Origin: Pratylenchus scribneri
Lineage: Eukaryota > Nematoda > Chromadorea > Rhabditida > Pratylenchidae
NCBI GenBank assembly: GCA_030063045.1
Contig: JAQSEB010000028.1
Span: forward strand, 248,001-312,000
Length of the DNA: 64,000 bases
Direction: 5' to 3'
Part shown: in pieces, positions 33,540 to 48,400 of the stretch
Layout: each line of letters starts with the position of its first letter
Position numbering within the stretch: position 1 is the stretch's first letter
Position numbers and translations under genes: made by a program
The notes under the pieces: model-generated
Told to the model about the DNA's origin: nothing
Databases searched by the model: none
Seen by the model: only the letters and a program-made list of their open reading frames with translations

Positions 33540-34640
33540 GATGTATGGCCTAGAATCTGCATTAAAAATACTATTGGAAAAGATTGTGGGGAATGATATT
33601 AAAATTCTGAAGAGAAATAGCGATTTTAAACTTTATTTTTTAAACTCATAGAAAATTTCAATTTCATGTATTTCAAATAGATGTATGGCCTAGAATCTGC
33701 ATTAAAAATACTATTGGAAAAGATTGTGGGGAATAATATTAAAATTCTGAAGAGAAAAAGCGATTTAAAACTTTATTTTTTAAACTCATAGAAAATTTCA
33801 ATTTCAAAACTTTCAAATAGATGTATGGCCTAGAATCTGCATTAATAATACTATTAGAAAAGATTGTGGGGAATAATATTAAAATTCTGAAGAGAAAAAG
33901 CGATTTAAAACTTTATTTTTTAAACTCATAGAAAATTTCAATTTCAAAACTTTCAAATAGATGTATGGCCTAGAATCTGCATTAAAAATACTATTAGAAA
34001 AGATTGTGAGGAATGATATTAAAATTCAGAAGAGAAAAAGCGATTTAAAAACTTTATTTTTTAAACTCATAGAAAATTTCAATTTCAAAACTTTCAAATA
34101 GATGTATGGCCTAGAATCTGCATTAAAAATACTATTAGAAAAGATTGTGGGGAATAATATTAAAATTCTGAAGAGAAAAAGCGATTTAAAACTTTATTTT
34201 TTAAACTCATAGAAAATTTCAATTTCAAAACTTTCAAATAGATGTATGGCCTAGAATCTGCATTAAAAATACTATTAGAAAAGATTGTGAGGAATGATAT
34301 TAAAATTCTGAAGAGAAAAAGCGATTTAAAACTTTATTTTTTAAACTCATAGAAAATTTCAATTTCAAAACTTTCAAATAGATGTATGGCCTAGAATCTG
34401 CATTAAAAATACTATTAGATAAGATTGTGAGGAATGATATTAAAATTCAGAAGAGAAAAAGCGATTTAAAATTTTATTTTTTAAACACATAGAAGATTTC
34501 AATTTCAAAACTTTCAAATAGATGTATGGCCTAGAATCTGCATTAAAAATACAATTAGTATAGATTGTGAGGAATGATATTAAAATTCAGAAGAGAAAAA
34601 GCGATTTAAAATTTTATTTTTTAAACACATAGAAGATTTC
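33540..34640 (+). repeat. Eight-monomer block, copy 1
   Basis: Order: ctattggaa/gaatgat, catgta-ctattggaa/gaataat, gtgggg aataat, gtgagg cag, gtgggg aataat, gtgagg ctg, ctattagat with aacacat, acaattagta. It returns about 1.82 kb later (13 monomers). Confidence 0.75.
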
Positions 34641-35360
34641 AATTTCAAAACTTTCAAATAGATGTATGGCCTAGAATCTGCATTAAAAATACAATTAGAA
34701 TAGATTGTGAGGAATGATATTAAAATTCAGAAGAGAAAAAGCGATTTAAAATTTTATTTTTTAAACACATAGAAGATTTCAATTTCATGAATTTCAAATA
34801 GATGTATGGCCTAGAATCTGCATTAAAAATACTATTGGAAAAGATTGTGGGGAATGATATTAAAATTCTGAAGAGAAATAGCGATTTTAAACTTTATTTT
34901 TTAAACTCATAGAAAATTTCAATTTCATGTATTTCAAATAGATGTATGGCCTAGAATCTGCATTAAAAATACTATTGGAAAAGATTGTGGGGAATAATAT
35001 TAAAATTCTGAAGAGAAAAAGCGATTTAAAACTTTATTTTTTAAACTCATAGAAAATTTCAATTTCATGAATTTCAAATAGATGTATGGCCTAGAATCTG
35101 CATTAAAAATACTATTAGAAAAGATTGTGAGGAATGATATTAAAATTCAGAAGAGAAAAAGCGATTTAAAACTTTATTTTTTAAACTCATAGAAAATTTC
35201 AATTTCAAAACTTTCAAATAGATGTATGGCCTAGAATCTGCATTAAAAATACTATTAGAAAAGATTGTGAGGAATGATATTAAAATTCTGAAGAGAAAAA
35301 GCGATTTAAAACTTTATTTTTTAAACTCATAGAAAATTTCAATTTCATGAATTTCAAATA

Positions 35361-36460
35361 GATGTATGGCCTAGAATCTGCATTAAAAATACTATTGGAA
35401 AAGATTGTGGGGAATGATATTAAAATTCTGAAGAGAAATAGCGATTTTAAACTTTATTTTTTAAACTCATAGAAAATTTCAATTTCATGTATTTCAAATA
35501 GATGTATGGCCTAGAATCTGCATTAAAAATACTATTGGAAAAGATTGTGGGGAATAATATTAAAATTCTGAAGAGAAAAAGCGATTTAAAACTTTATTTT
35601 TTAAACTCATAGAAAATTTCAATTTCAAAACTTTCAAATAGATGTATGGCCTAGAATCTGCATTAAAAATACTATTAGAAAAGATTGTGGGGAATAATAT
35701 TAAAATTCTGAAGAGAAAAAGCGATTTAAAACTTTATTTTTTAAACTCATAGAAAATTTCAATTTCAAAACTTTCAAATAGATGTATGGCCTAGAATCTG
35801 CATTAAAAATACTATTAGAAAAGATTGTGAGGAATGATATTAAAATTCAGAAGAGAAAAAGCGATTTAAAACTTTATTTTTTAAACTCATAGAAAATTTC
35901 AATTTCAAAACTTTCAAATAGATGTATGGCCTAGAATCTGCATTAAAAATACTATTAGAAAAGATTGTGGGGAATAATATTAAAATTCTGAAGAGAAAAA
36001 GCGATTTAAAACTTTATTTTTTAAACTCATAGAAAATTTCAATTTCAAAACTTTCAAATAGATGTATGGCCTAGAATCTGCATTAAAAATACTATTAGAA
36101 AAGATTGTGAGGAATGATATTAAAATTCTGAAGAGAAAAAGCGATTTAAAACTTTATTTTTTAAACTCATAGAAAATTTCAATTTCAAAACTTTCAAATA
36201 GATGTATGGCCTAGAATCTGCATTAAAAATACTATTAGATAAGATTGTGAGGAATGATATTAAAATTCAGAAGAGAAAAAGCGATTTAAAATTTTATTTT
36301 TTAAACACATAGAAGATTTCAATTTCAAAACTTTCAAATAGATGTATGGCCTAGAATCTGCATTAAAAATACAATTAGTATAGATTGTGAGGAATGATAT
36401 TAAAATTCAGAAGAGAAAAAGCGATTTAAAATTTTATTTTTTAAACACATAGAAGATTTC
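35361..36460 (+). repeat. Eight-monomer block, copy 2
   Basis: Same monomer order as 33540-34640, including the rare ctattagat and acaattagta variants. A single-base gain near 34050 occurs only in copy 1. Confidence 0.75.
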
Positions 36461-39400
36461 AATTTCAAAACTTTCAAATAGATGTATGGCCTAGAATCTG
36501 CATTAAAAATACTATTAGAAAAGATTGTGAGGAATGATATTAAAATTCAGAAGAGAAAAAGCGATTTAAAACTTTATTTTTTAAACTCATAGAAAATTTC
36601 AATTTCAAAACTTTCAAATAGATGTATGGCCTAGAATCTGCATTAAAAATACTATTAGAAAAGATTGTGGGGAATAATATTAAAATTCTGAAGAGAAAAA
36701 GCGATTTAAAACTTTATTTTTTAAACTCATAGAAAATTTCAATTTCAAAACTTTCAAATAGATGTATGGCCTAGAATCTGCATTAAAAATACTATTAGAA
36801 AAGATTGTGAGGAATGATATTAAAATTCTGAAGAGAAAAAGCGATTTAAAACTTTATTTTTTAAACTCATAGAAAATTTCAATTTCAAAACTTTCAAATA
36901 GATGTATGGCCTAGAATCTGCATTAAAAATACTATTAGAAAAGATTGTGAGGAATGATATTAAAATTCAGAAGAGAAAAAGCGATTTAAAATTTTATTTT
37001 TTAAACACATAGAAGATTTCAATTTCAAAACTTTCAAATAGATGTATGGCCTAGAATCTGCATTAAAAATACAATTAGAATAGATTGTGAGGAATGATAT
37101 TAAAATTCAGAAGAGAAAAAGCGATTTAAAATTTTATTTTTTAAACACATAGAAGTTTTCAATTTCAAAACTTTCAAATAGATGTATGGCCTAGAATCTG
37201 CATTAAAAATACTATTAGAAAAGATTGTGGGGAATAATATTAAAATTCTGAAGAGAAAAAGCGATTTAAAACTTTATTTTTTAAACTCATAGAAAATTTC
37301 AATTTCAAAACTTTCAAATAGATGTATGGCCTAGAATCTGCATTAAAAATACTATTAGAAAATATTGTGAGGAATGATATTAAAATTCAGAAGAGAAAAA
37401 GCGATTTAAAATTTTATTTTTTAAACTCATAGAAAATTTCAATTTCAAAACTTTCAAATAGATGTATGGCCTAGAATCTGCATTAAAAATACTATTAGAA
37501 AAGATTGTGAGGAATGATATTAAAATTCTGAAGAGAAAAAGCGATTTAAAACTTTATTTTTTAAACTCATAGAAAATTTCAATTTCAAAACTTTCAAATA
37601 GATGTATGGCCTAGAATCTGCATTAAAAATACTCTTAGAAAAGATTGTGAGGAATGATATTAAAATTCAGAAGAGAAAAAGCGATTTAAAACTTTATTTT
37701 TTAAACTCATAGAAAATTTCAATTTCAAAACTTTCAAATAGATGTATGGCCTAGAATCTGCATTAAAAATACTATTAGAAAAGATTGTGAGGAATGATAT
37801 TAAAATTCTGAAGAGAAAAAGCGATTTAAAACTTTATTTTTTAAACTCATAAAAAATTTCAATTTCAAAACTTTCAAATAGATGTATGGCCTAGAATCTG
37901 CATTAAAAATACTATTAGAAAAGATTGTGGGGAATAATATTAAAATTCTGAAGAGAAAAAGCGATTTAAAACTTTATTTTTTAAACTCATAGAAAATTTC
38001 AATTTCAAAACTTTCAAATAGATGTATGGCCTAGAATCTGCATTAAAAATACTATTAGAAAAGATTGTGAGGAATGATATTAAAATTCAGAAGAGAAAAA
38101 GCGATTTAAAACTTTATTTTTTAAACTCATAGAAAATTTCAATTTCAAAACTTTCAAATAGATGTATGGCCTAGAATCTGCATTAAAAATACTATTAGAA
38201 AAGATTGTGGGGAATGATATTAAAATTCTGAAGAGAAAAAGCGATTTAAAACTTTATTTTTTAAACTCATAGAAAATTTCAATTTCAAAACTTTCAAATA
38301 GATGTATGGCCTAGAATCTGCATTAAAAATACTATTAGAAAAGATTGTGAGGAATGATATTAAAATTCTGAAGAGAAAAAGCGATTTAAAACTTTATTTT
38401 TTAAACTCATAGAAAATTTCAATTTCAAAACTTTCAAATAGATGTATGGCCTAGAATCTGCATTAAAAATACTATTAGAAAAGATTGTGAGGAATGATAT
38501 TAAAATTCAGAAGAGAAAAAGCGATTTAAAACTTTATTTTTTAAACTCATAGAAAATTTCAATTTCAAAACTTTCAAATAGATGTATGGCCTAGAATCTG
38601 CATTAAAAATACTATTAGAAAAGATTGTGAGGAATGATATTAAAATTCAGAAGAGAAAAAGCGATTTAAAATTTTATTTTTTAAACACATAGAAGATTTC
38701 AATTTCAAAACTTTCAAATAGATGTATGGCCTAGAATCTGCATTAAAAATACTATTAGAAAAGATTGTGGGGAATAATATTAAAATTCTGAAGAGAAAAA
38801 GCGATTTAAAACTTTATTTTTTAAACTCATAGAAAATTTCAATTTCAAAACTTTCAAATAGATGTATGGCCTAGAATCTGCATTAAAAATACTATTAGAA
38901 AAGATTGTGAGGAATGATATTAAAATTCAGAAGAGAAAAAGCGATTTAAAACTTTATTTTTTAAACTCATAGAAAATTTCAATTTCATGAATTTCAAATA
39001 TATGTATAGCCTAGAATCTGCATTAAAAATACAATTAGAATAGATTGTCAGGAATGATATTAAAATTCTGAAGAGAAATAACGATTTAAAACTTTATTTT
39101 TTAAACTCATAGAAAATTTCAATTTCAAAACTTTCAAATAGATGTATGGCCTAGAATCTGCATTAAAAATACTATTAGAAAAGATTGTGGGGAATGATAT
39201 TAAAATTCTGAAGAGAAATAGAGATTTAAAACTTTATTTTTTAAACTCATAGAAAATTTCAACTTCAAAACTTTCAAATAGATGTATAGCCTAGAATCTG
39301 CATTAAAAATACTATTAGAAAAGATTGTGAGGAATGATATTAAAATTCTGAAGAGAAAAAGCGATTTAAAACTTTATTTTTTAAACTCATAGAAAATTTC

Positions 39401-42400
39401 AATTTCAAAACTTTCAAATAGATGTATGGCCTAGAATCTGCATTAAAAATACTATTAGAAAAGATTGTGAGGAATGATATTAAAATTCAGAAGAGAAAAA
39501 GCGATTTAAAACTTTATTTTTTAAACTCATAGAAAATTTCAATTTCAAAACTTTCAAATAGATGTATGGCCTAGAATCTGCATTAAAAATACTATTAGAA
39601 AAGATTGTGAGGAATGATATTAAAATTCAGAAGAGAAAAAGCGATTTAAAATTTTATTTTTTAAACACATAGAAGATTTCAATTTCAAAACTTTCAAATA
39701 GATGTATGGCCTAGAATCTGCATTAAAAATACTATTAGAAAAGATTGTGGGGAATAATATTAAAATTCTGAAGAGAAAAAGCGATTTAAAACTTTATTTT
39801 TTAAACTCATAGAAAATTTCAATTTCAAAACTTTCAAATAGATGTATGGCCTAGAATCTGCATTAAAAATACTATTAGAAAAGATTGTGAGGAATGATAT
39901 TAAAATTCAGAAGAGAAAAAGCGATTTAAAACTTTATTTTTTAAACTCATAGAAAATTTCAATTTCATGAATTTCAAATATATGTATAGCCTAGAATCTG
40001 CATTAAAAATACAATTAGAATAGATTGTGGGGAATGATATTAAAATTCTGACGAGAAATAGCGATTTTAAATTTTATTTTTTAAACTCATAGAAAATTTC
40101 AATTTCATGAATTTCAAATATATGTATAGCCTAGAATCTGCATTAAAAATACTATTAGAAAAGATTGTGAGGAATGATATTAAAATTCAGAAGAGAAAAA
40201 GCGATTTAAAACTTTATTTTTTAAACTCATAGAAAATTTCAATTTCAAAACTTTCAAATAGATGTATGGCCTAGAATCTGCATTAAAAATACTATTAGAA
40301 AAGATTGTGAGGAATGATATTAAAATTCAGAAGAGAAAAAGCGATTTAAAACTTTATTTTTTAAACTCATAGAAAATTTCAATTTCAAAACTTTCAAATA
40401 GATGTATGGCCTAGAATCTGCATTAAAAATACTATTAGAAAAGATTGTGAGGAATGATATTAAAATTCTGAAGAGAAATACCGATTTAAAACTTTATTTT
40501 TTAAACTCATAGAAAATTTCAATTTCAAAACTTTCAAATAGATGTATGGCCTAGAATCTGCATTAAAAATACTATTAGAAAAGATTGTGAGGAATGATAT
40601 TAAAATTCTGAAGAGAAAAAGCGATTTAAAACTTTATTTTTTAAACTCATAGAAAATTTCAATTTCAAAACTTTCAAATAGATGTATGGCCTAGAATCTG
40701 CATTAAAAATACTATTAGAAAAGATTGTGAGGAATGATATTAAAATTCAGAAGAGAAAAAGCGATTTAAAACTTTATTTTTTAAACTCATAGAAAATTTC
40801 AATTTCAAAACTTTCAAATAGATGTATGGCCTAGAATCTGCATTAAAAATACTATTAGAAAAGATTGTGGGGAATAATATTAAAATTCTGAAGAGAAAAA
40901 GCGATTTAAAACTTTATTTTTTAAACTCATAGAAAATTTCAATTTCAAAACTTTCAAATAGATGTATGGCCTAGAATCTGCATTAAAAATACTATTAGAA
41001 AAGATTGTGAGGAATGATATTAAAATTCTGAAGAGAAAAAGCGATTTAAAACTTTATTTTTTAAACTCATAGAAAATTTCAATTTCAAAACTTTCAAATA
41101 GATGTATGGCCTAGAATCTGCATTAAAAATACTATTAGAAAAGATTGTGGGGAATAATATTAAAATTCTGAAGAGAAAAAGCGATTTAAAACTTTATTTT
41201 TTAAACTCATAGAAAATTTCAATTTCAAAACTTTCAAATAGATGTATGGCCTAGAATCTGCATTAAAAATACTATTAGAAAAGATTGTGAGGAATGATAT
41301 TAAAATTCAGAAGAGAAAAAGCGATTTAAAACTTTATTTTTTAAACTCATAGAAAATTTCAATTTCAAAACTTTCAAATAGATGTATGGCCTAGAATCTG
41401 CATTAAAAATACTATTAGAAAAGATTGTGAGGAATGATATTAAAATTCAGAAGAGAAAAAGCGATTTAAAACTTTATTTTTTAAACTCATAGAAAATTTC
41501 AATTTCATGAATTTCAAATATATGTATAGCCTAGAATCTGCATTAAAAATACAATTAGAATAGATTGTGGGGAATGATATTAAAATTCTGACGAGAAATA
41601 GCGATTTTAAATTTTATTTTTTAAACTCATAGAAAATTTCAATTTCATGAATTTCAAATATATGTATAGCCTAGAATCTGCATTAAAAATACTATTAGAA
41701 AAGATTGTGAGGAATGATATTAAAATTCAGAAGAGAAAAAGCGATTTAAAACTTTATTTTTTAAACTCATAGAAAATTTCAATTTCAAAACTTTCAAATA
41801 GATGTATGGCCTAGAATCTGCATTAAAAATACTATTAGAAAAGATTGTGAGGAATGATATTAAAATTCAGAAGAGAAAAAGCGATTTAAAACTTTATTTT
41901 TTAAACTCATAGAAAATTTCAATTTCAAAACTTTCAAATAGATGTATGGCCTAGAATCTGCATTAAAAATACAATTAGAATAGATTGTGAGGAATGATAT
42001 TAAAATTCAGAAGAGAAAAAGCGATTTAAAATTTTATTTTTTAAACACATAGAAGATTTCAATTTCAAAACTTTCAAATAGATGTATGGCCTAGAATCTG
42101 CATTAAAAATACTATTAGAAAAGATTGTGAGGAATGATATTAAAATTCAGAAGAGAAAAAGCGATTTAAAACTTTATTTTTTAAACTCATAGAAAATTTC
42201 AATTTCAAAACTTTCAAATAGATGTATGGCCTAGAATCTGCATTAAAAATACTATTAGAAAAGATTGTGGGGAATAATATTAAAATTCTGAAGAGAAAAA
42301 GCGATTTAAAACTTTATTTTTTAAACTCATAGAAAATTTCAATTTCAAAACTTTCAAATAGATGTATGGCCTAGAATCTGCATTAAAAATACTATTAGAA

Positions 42401-45400
42401 AAGATTGTGAGGAATGATATTAAAATTCTGAAGAGAAAAAGCGATTTAAAACTTTATTTTTTAAACTCATAGAAAATTTCAATTTCAAAACTTTCAAATA
42501 GATGTATGGCCTAGAATCTGCATTAAAAATACTATTAGAAAAGATTGTGGGGAATAATATTAAAATTCTGAAGAGAAAAAGCGATTTAAAACTTTATTTT
42601 TTAAACTCATAGAAATTTTCAATTTCATGAATTTCAAATATATGTATAGCCTAGAATCTGCATTAAAAATACAATTAGAATAGATTGTGGGGAATGATAT
42701 TAAAATTCTGACGAGAAATAGCGATTTTAAATTTTATTTTTTAAACTCATAGAAAATTTCAATTTCATGAATTTCAAATATATGTATAGCCTAGAATCTG
42801 CATTAAAAATACTATTAGAAAAGATTGTGAGGAATGATATTAAAATTCAGAAGAGAAAAAGCGATTTAAAACTTTATTTTTTAAACTCATAGAAAATTTC
42901 AATTTCAAAACTTTCAAATAGATGTATGGCCTAGAATCTGCATTAAAAATACTATTAGAAAAGATTGTGGGGAATAATATTAAAATTCTGAAGAGAAAAA
43001 GCGATTTAAAACTTTATTTTTTAAACTCATAGAAAATTTCAATTTCAAAACTTTCAAATAGATGTATGGCCTAGAATCTGCATTAAAAATACTATTAGAA
43101 AAGATTGTGAGGAATGATATTAAAATTCTGAAGAGAAAAAGCGATTTAAAACTTTATTTTTTAAACTCATAGAAAATTTCAATTTCAAAACTTTCAAATA
43201 GATGTATGGCCTAGAATCTGCATTAAAAATACTATTAGAAAAGATTGTGAGGAATGATATTAAAATTCAGAAGAGAAAAAGCGATTTAAAATTTTATTTT
43301 TTAAACACATAGAAGATTTCAATTTCAAAACTTTCAAATAGATGTATGGCCTAGAATCTGCATTAAAAATACAATTAGAATAGATTGTGAGGAATGATAT
43401 TAAAATTCAGAAGAGAAAAAGCGATTTAAAATTTTATTTTTTAAACACATAGAAGATTTCAATTTCAAAACTTTCAAATAGATGTATGGCCTAGAATCTG
43501 CATTAAAAATACTATTAGAAAAGATTGTGAGGAATGATATTAAAATTCAGAAGAGAAAAAGCGATTTAAAACTTTATTTTTTAAACTCATAGAAAATTTC
43601 AATTTCAAAACTTTCAAATAGATGTATGGCCTAGAATCTGCATTAAAAATACTATTAGAAAAGATTGTGGGGAATAATATTAAAATTCTGAAGAGAAAAA
43701 GCGATTTAAAACTTTATTTTTTAAACTCATAGAAAATTTCAATTTCAAAACTTTCAAATAGATGTATGGCCTAGAATCTGCATTAAAAATACTATTAGAA
43801 AAGATTGTGAGGAATGATATTAAAATTCTGAAGAGAAAAAGCGATTTAAAACTTTATTTTTTAAACTCATAGAAAATTTCAATTTCAAAACTTTCAAATA
43901 GATGTATGGCCTAGAATCTGCATTAAAAATACTATTAGAAAAGATTGTGAGGAATGATATTAAAATTCAGAAGAGAAAAAGCGATTTAAAATTTTATTTT
44001 TTAAACACATAGAAGATTTCAATTTCAAAACTTTCAAATAGATGTATGGCCTAGAATCTGCATTAAAAATACAATTAGAATAGATTGTGAGGAATGATAT
44101 TAAAATTCAGAAGAGAAAAAGCGATTTAAAATTTTATTTTTTAAACACATAGAAGATTTCAATTTCAAAACTTTCAAATAGATGTATGGCCTAGAATCTG
44201 CATTAAAAATACTATTAGAAAAGATTGTGGGGAATAATATTAAAATTCTGAAGAGAAAAAGCGATTTAAAACTTTATTTTTTAAACTCATAGAAAATTTC
44301 AATTTCAAAACTTTCAAATAGATGTATGGCCTAGAATCTGCATTAAAAATACTATTAGAAAATATTGTGAGGAATGATATTAAAATTAAGAAGAGAAAAA
44401 GCGATTTAAAATTTTATTTTTTAAACTCATAGAAAATTTCAATTTCAAAACTTTCAAATAGATGTATGGCCTAGAATCTGCATTAAAAATACTATTAGAA
44501 AAGATTGTGAGGAATGATATTAAAATTCTGAAGAGAAAAAGCGATTTAAAACTTTATTTTTTAAACTCATAGAAAATTTCAATTTCAAAACTTTCAAATA
44601 GATGTATGGCCTAGAATCTGCATTAAAAATACTATTAGAAAATATTGTGAGGAATGATATTAAAATTCAGAAGAGAAAAAGCGATTTAAAATTTTATTTT
44701 TTAAACTCATAGAAAATTTCAATTTCAAAACTTTCAAATAGATGTATGGCCTAGAATCTGCATTAAAAATACTATTAGAAAAGATTGTGAGGAATGATAT
44801 TAAAATTCTGAAGAGAAAAAGCGATTTAAAACTTTATTTTTTAAACTCATAGAAAATTTCAATTTCAAAACTTTCAAATAGATGTATGGCCTAGAATCTG
44901 CATTAAAAATACTATTAGAAAAGATTGTGAGGAATGATATTAAAATTCAGAAGAGAAAAAGCGATTTAAAACTTTATTTTTTAAACTCATAGAAAATTTC
45001 AATTTCAAAACTTTCAAATAGATGTATGGCCTAGAATCTGCATTAAAAATACTATTAGAAAAGATTGTGAGGAATGATATTAAAATTCAGAAGAGAAAAA
45101 GCGATTTAAAACTTTATTTTTTAAACTCATAGAAGATTTCAATTTCAAAACTTTCAAATAGATGTATGGCCTAGAATCTGCATTAAAAATACAATTAGAA
45201 TAGATTGTGAGGAATGATATTAAAATTCAGAAGAGAAAAAGCGATTTAAAATTTTATTTTTTAAACACATAGAAGATTTCAATTTCAAAACTTTCAAATA
45301 GATGTATGGCCTAGAATCTGCATTAAAAATACTATTAGAAAAGATTGTGGGGAATAATATTAAAATTCTGAAGAGAAAAAGCGATTTAAAACTTTATTTT

Positions 45401-48400
45401 TTAAACTCATAGAAAATTTCAATTTCAAAACTTTCAAATAGATGTATGGCCTAGAATCTGCATTAAAAATACTATTAGAAAATATTGTGAGGAATGATAT
45501 TAAAATTCAGAAGAGAAAAAGCGATTTAAAATTTTATTTTTTAAACTCATAGAAAATTTCAATTTCAAAACTTTCAAATAGATGTATGGCCTAGAATCTG
45601 CATTAAAAATACTATTAGAAAAGATTGTGAGGAATGATATTAAAATTCTGAAGAGAAAAAGCGATTTAAAACTTTATTTTTTAAACTCATAGAAAATTTC
45701 AATTTCAAAACTTTCAAATAGATGTATGGCCTAGAATCTGCATTAAAAATACTATTAGAAAAGATTGTGAGGAATGATATTAAAATTCAGAAGAGAAAAA
45801 GCGATTTAAAACTTTATTTTTTAAACTCATAGAAAATTTCAATTTCAAAACTTTCAAATAGATGTATGGCCTAGAATCTGCATTAAAAATACTATTAGAA
45901 AAGATTGTGAGGAATGATATTAAAATTCTGAAGAGAAAAAGCGATTTAAAACTTTATTTTTTAAACTCATAGAAAATTTCAATTTCAAAACTTTCAAATA
46001 GATGTATGGCCTAGAATCTGCATTAAAAATACTATTCGAAAAGATTGTGAGGAATGATATTAAAATTCTGAAGAGAAAAAGCGATTTAAAACTTTATTTT
46101 TTAAACTCATAGAAAATTTCAATTTCAAAACTTTCAAATAGATGTATGGCCTAGAATCTGCATTAAAAATACTATTAGAAAAGATTGTGAGGAATGATAT
46201 TAAAATTCAGAAGAGAAAAAGCGCTTTAAAACTTTATTTTTTAAACTCATAGAAAATTTCAATTTCATGAATTTCAAATATATGTATAGCCTAGAATCTG
46301 CATTAAAAATACAATTAGAATAGATTGTGGGGAATGATATTAAAATTCTGACGAGAAATAGCGATTTTAAATTTTATTTTTTAAACTCATAGAAAATTTC
46401 AATTTCATGAATTTCAAATATATGTATAGCCTAGAATCTGCATTAAAAATACTATTAGAAAAGATTGTGAGGAATGATATTAAAATTCTGAAGAGAAAAA
46501 GCGATTTAAAACTTTATTTTTTAAACTCATAGAAAATTTCAATTTCAAAACTTTCAAATAGATGTATGGCCTAGAATCTGCATTAAAAATACTATTAGAA
46601 AAGATTGTGAGGAATGATATTAAAATTCTGAAGAGAAAAAGCGATTTAAAACTTTATTTTTTAAACTCATAGAAAATTTCAATTTCAAAACTTTCAAATA
46701 GATGTATGGCCTAGAATCTGCATTAAAAATACTATTAGAAAATATTGTGAGGAATGATATTAAAATTCAGAAGAGAAAAAGCGATTTTAAATTTTTTTTT
46801 TAAACTCATAGAAAATTTCAATTTCAAAACTTTCAAATAGATGTATGGCCTAGAATCTGCATTAAAAATACTATTAGAAAAGATTGTGAGGAATGATATT
46901 AAAATTCTGAAGAGAAAAAGCGATTTAAAACTTTATTTTTTAAACTCATAGAAAATTTCAATTTCAAAACTTTCAAATAGATGTATGGCCTAGAATCTGC
47001 ATTAAAAATACTATTAGAAAAGATTGTGAGGAATGATATTAAAATTCAGAAGAGAAAAAGCGATTTAAAACTTTATTTTTTAAACTCATAGAAAATTTCA
47101 ATTTCATGAATTTCAAATATATGTATAGCCTAGAATCTGCATTAAAAATACAATTAGAATAGATTGTGGGGAATGATATTAAAATTCTGACGAGAAATAG
47201 CGATTTTAAATTTTATTTTTTAAACTCATAGAAAATTTCAATTTCATGAATTTCAAATATATGTATAGCCTAGAATCTGCATTAAAAATACTATTAGAAA
47301 AGATTGTGAGGAATGATATTAAAATTCTGAAGAGAAAAAGCGATTTAAAACTTTATTTTTTAAACTCATAGAAAATTTCAATTTCAAAACTTTCAAATAG
47401 ATGTATGGCCTAGAATCTGCATTAAAAATACTATTAGAAAAGATTGTGAGGAATGATATTAAAATTCTGAAGAGAAAAAGCGATTTAAAACTTTATTTTT
47501 TAAACTCATAGAAAATTTCAATTTCAAAACTTTCAAATAGATGTATGGCCTAGAATCTGCATTAAAAATACTATTAGAAAAGATTGTGAGGAATGATATT
47601 AAAATTCAGAAGAGAAAAAGCGATTTAAAACTTTATTTTTTAAACTCATAGAAAATTTCAATTTCAAAACTTTCAAATAGATGTATGGCCTAGAATCTGC
47701 ATTAAAAATACTATTAGAAAAGATTGTGAGGAATGATATTAAAATTCAGAAGAGAAAAAGCGATTTAAAACTTTATTTTTTAAACTCATAGAAAATTTCA
47801 ATTTCAAAACTTTCAAATAGATGTATGGCCTAGAATCTGCATTAAAAATACTATTAGAAAAGATTGTGAGGAATGATATTAAAATTCTGAAGAGAAAAAG
47901 CGATTTAAAACTTTATTTTTTAAACTCATAGAAAATTTCAATTTCAAAACTTTCAAATAGATGTATGGCCTAGAATCTGCATTAAAAATACTATTAGAAA
48001 AGATTGTGAGGAATGATATTAAAATTCTGAAGAGAAAAAGCGATTTAAAACTTTATTTTTTAAACTCATAGAAAATTTCAATTTCAAAACTTTCAAATAG
48101 ATGTATGGCCTAGAATCTGCATTAAAAATACTATTAGAAAAGATTGTGAGGAATGATATTAAAATTCAGAAGAGAAAAAGCGATTTAAAACTTTATTTTT
48201 TAAACTCATAGAAAATTTCAATTTCAAAACTTTCAAATAGATGTATGGCCTAGAATCTGCATTAAAAATACTATTAGAAAAGATTGTGAGGAATGATATT
48301 AAAATTCTGAAGAGAAAAAGCGATTTAAAACTTTATTTTTTAAACTCATAGAAAATTTCAATTTCAAAACTTTCAAATAGATGTATGGCCTAGAATCTGC

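Larger units (their letters stand above)
33241..38980 (+). repeat. Satellite subdomain 3: 'gcgat' and 'aacacat' monomers
   Basis: Monomers here use gcgattt, with a minority carrying the linked set attttatttt / ttaaacacat / agaagatttc. 'ctattggaa' monomers occur in pairs. A string of about eight monomers starting near 33540 recurs near 35361. Confidence 0.75.
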
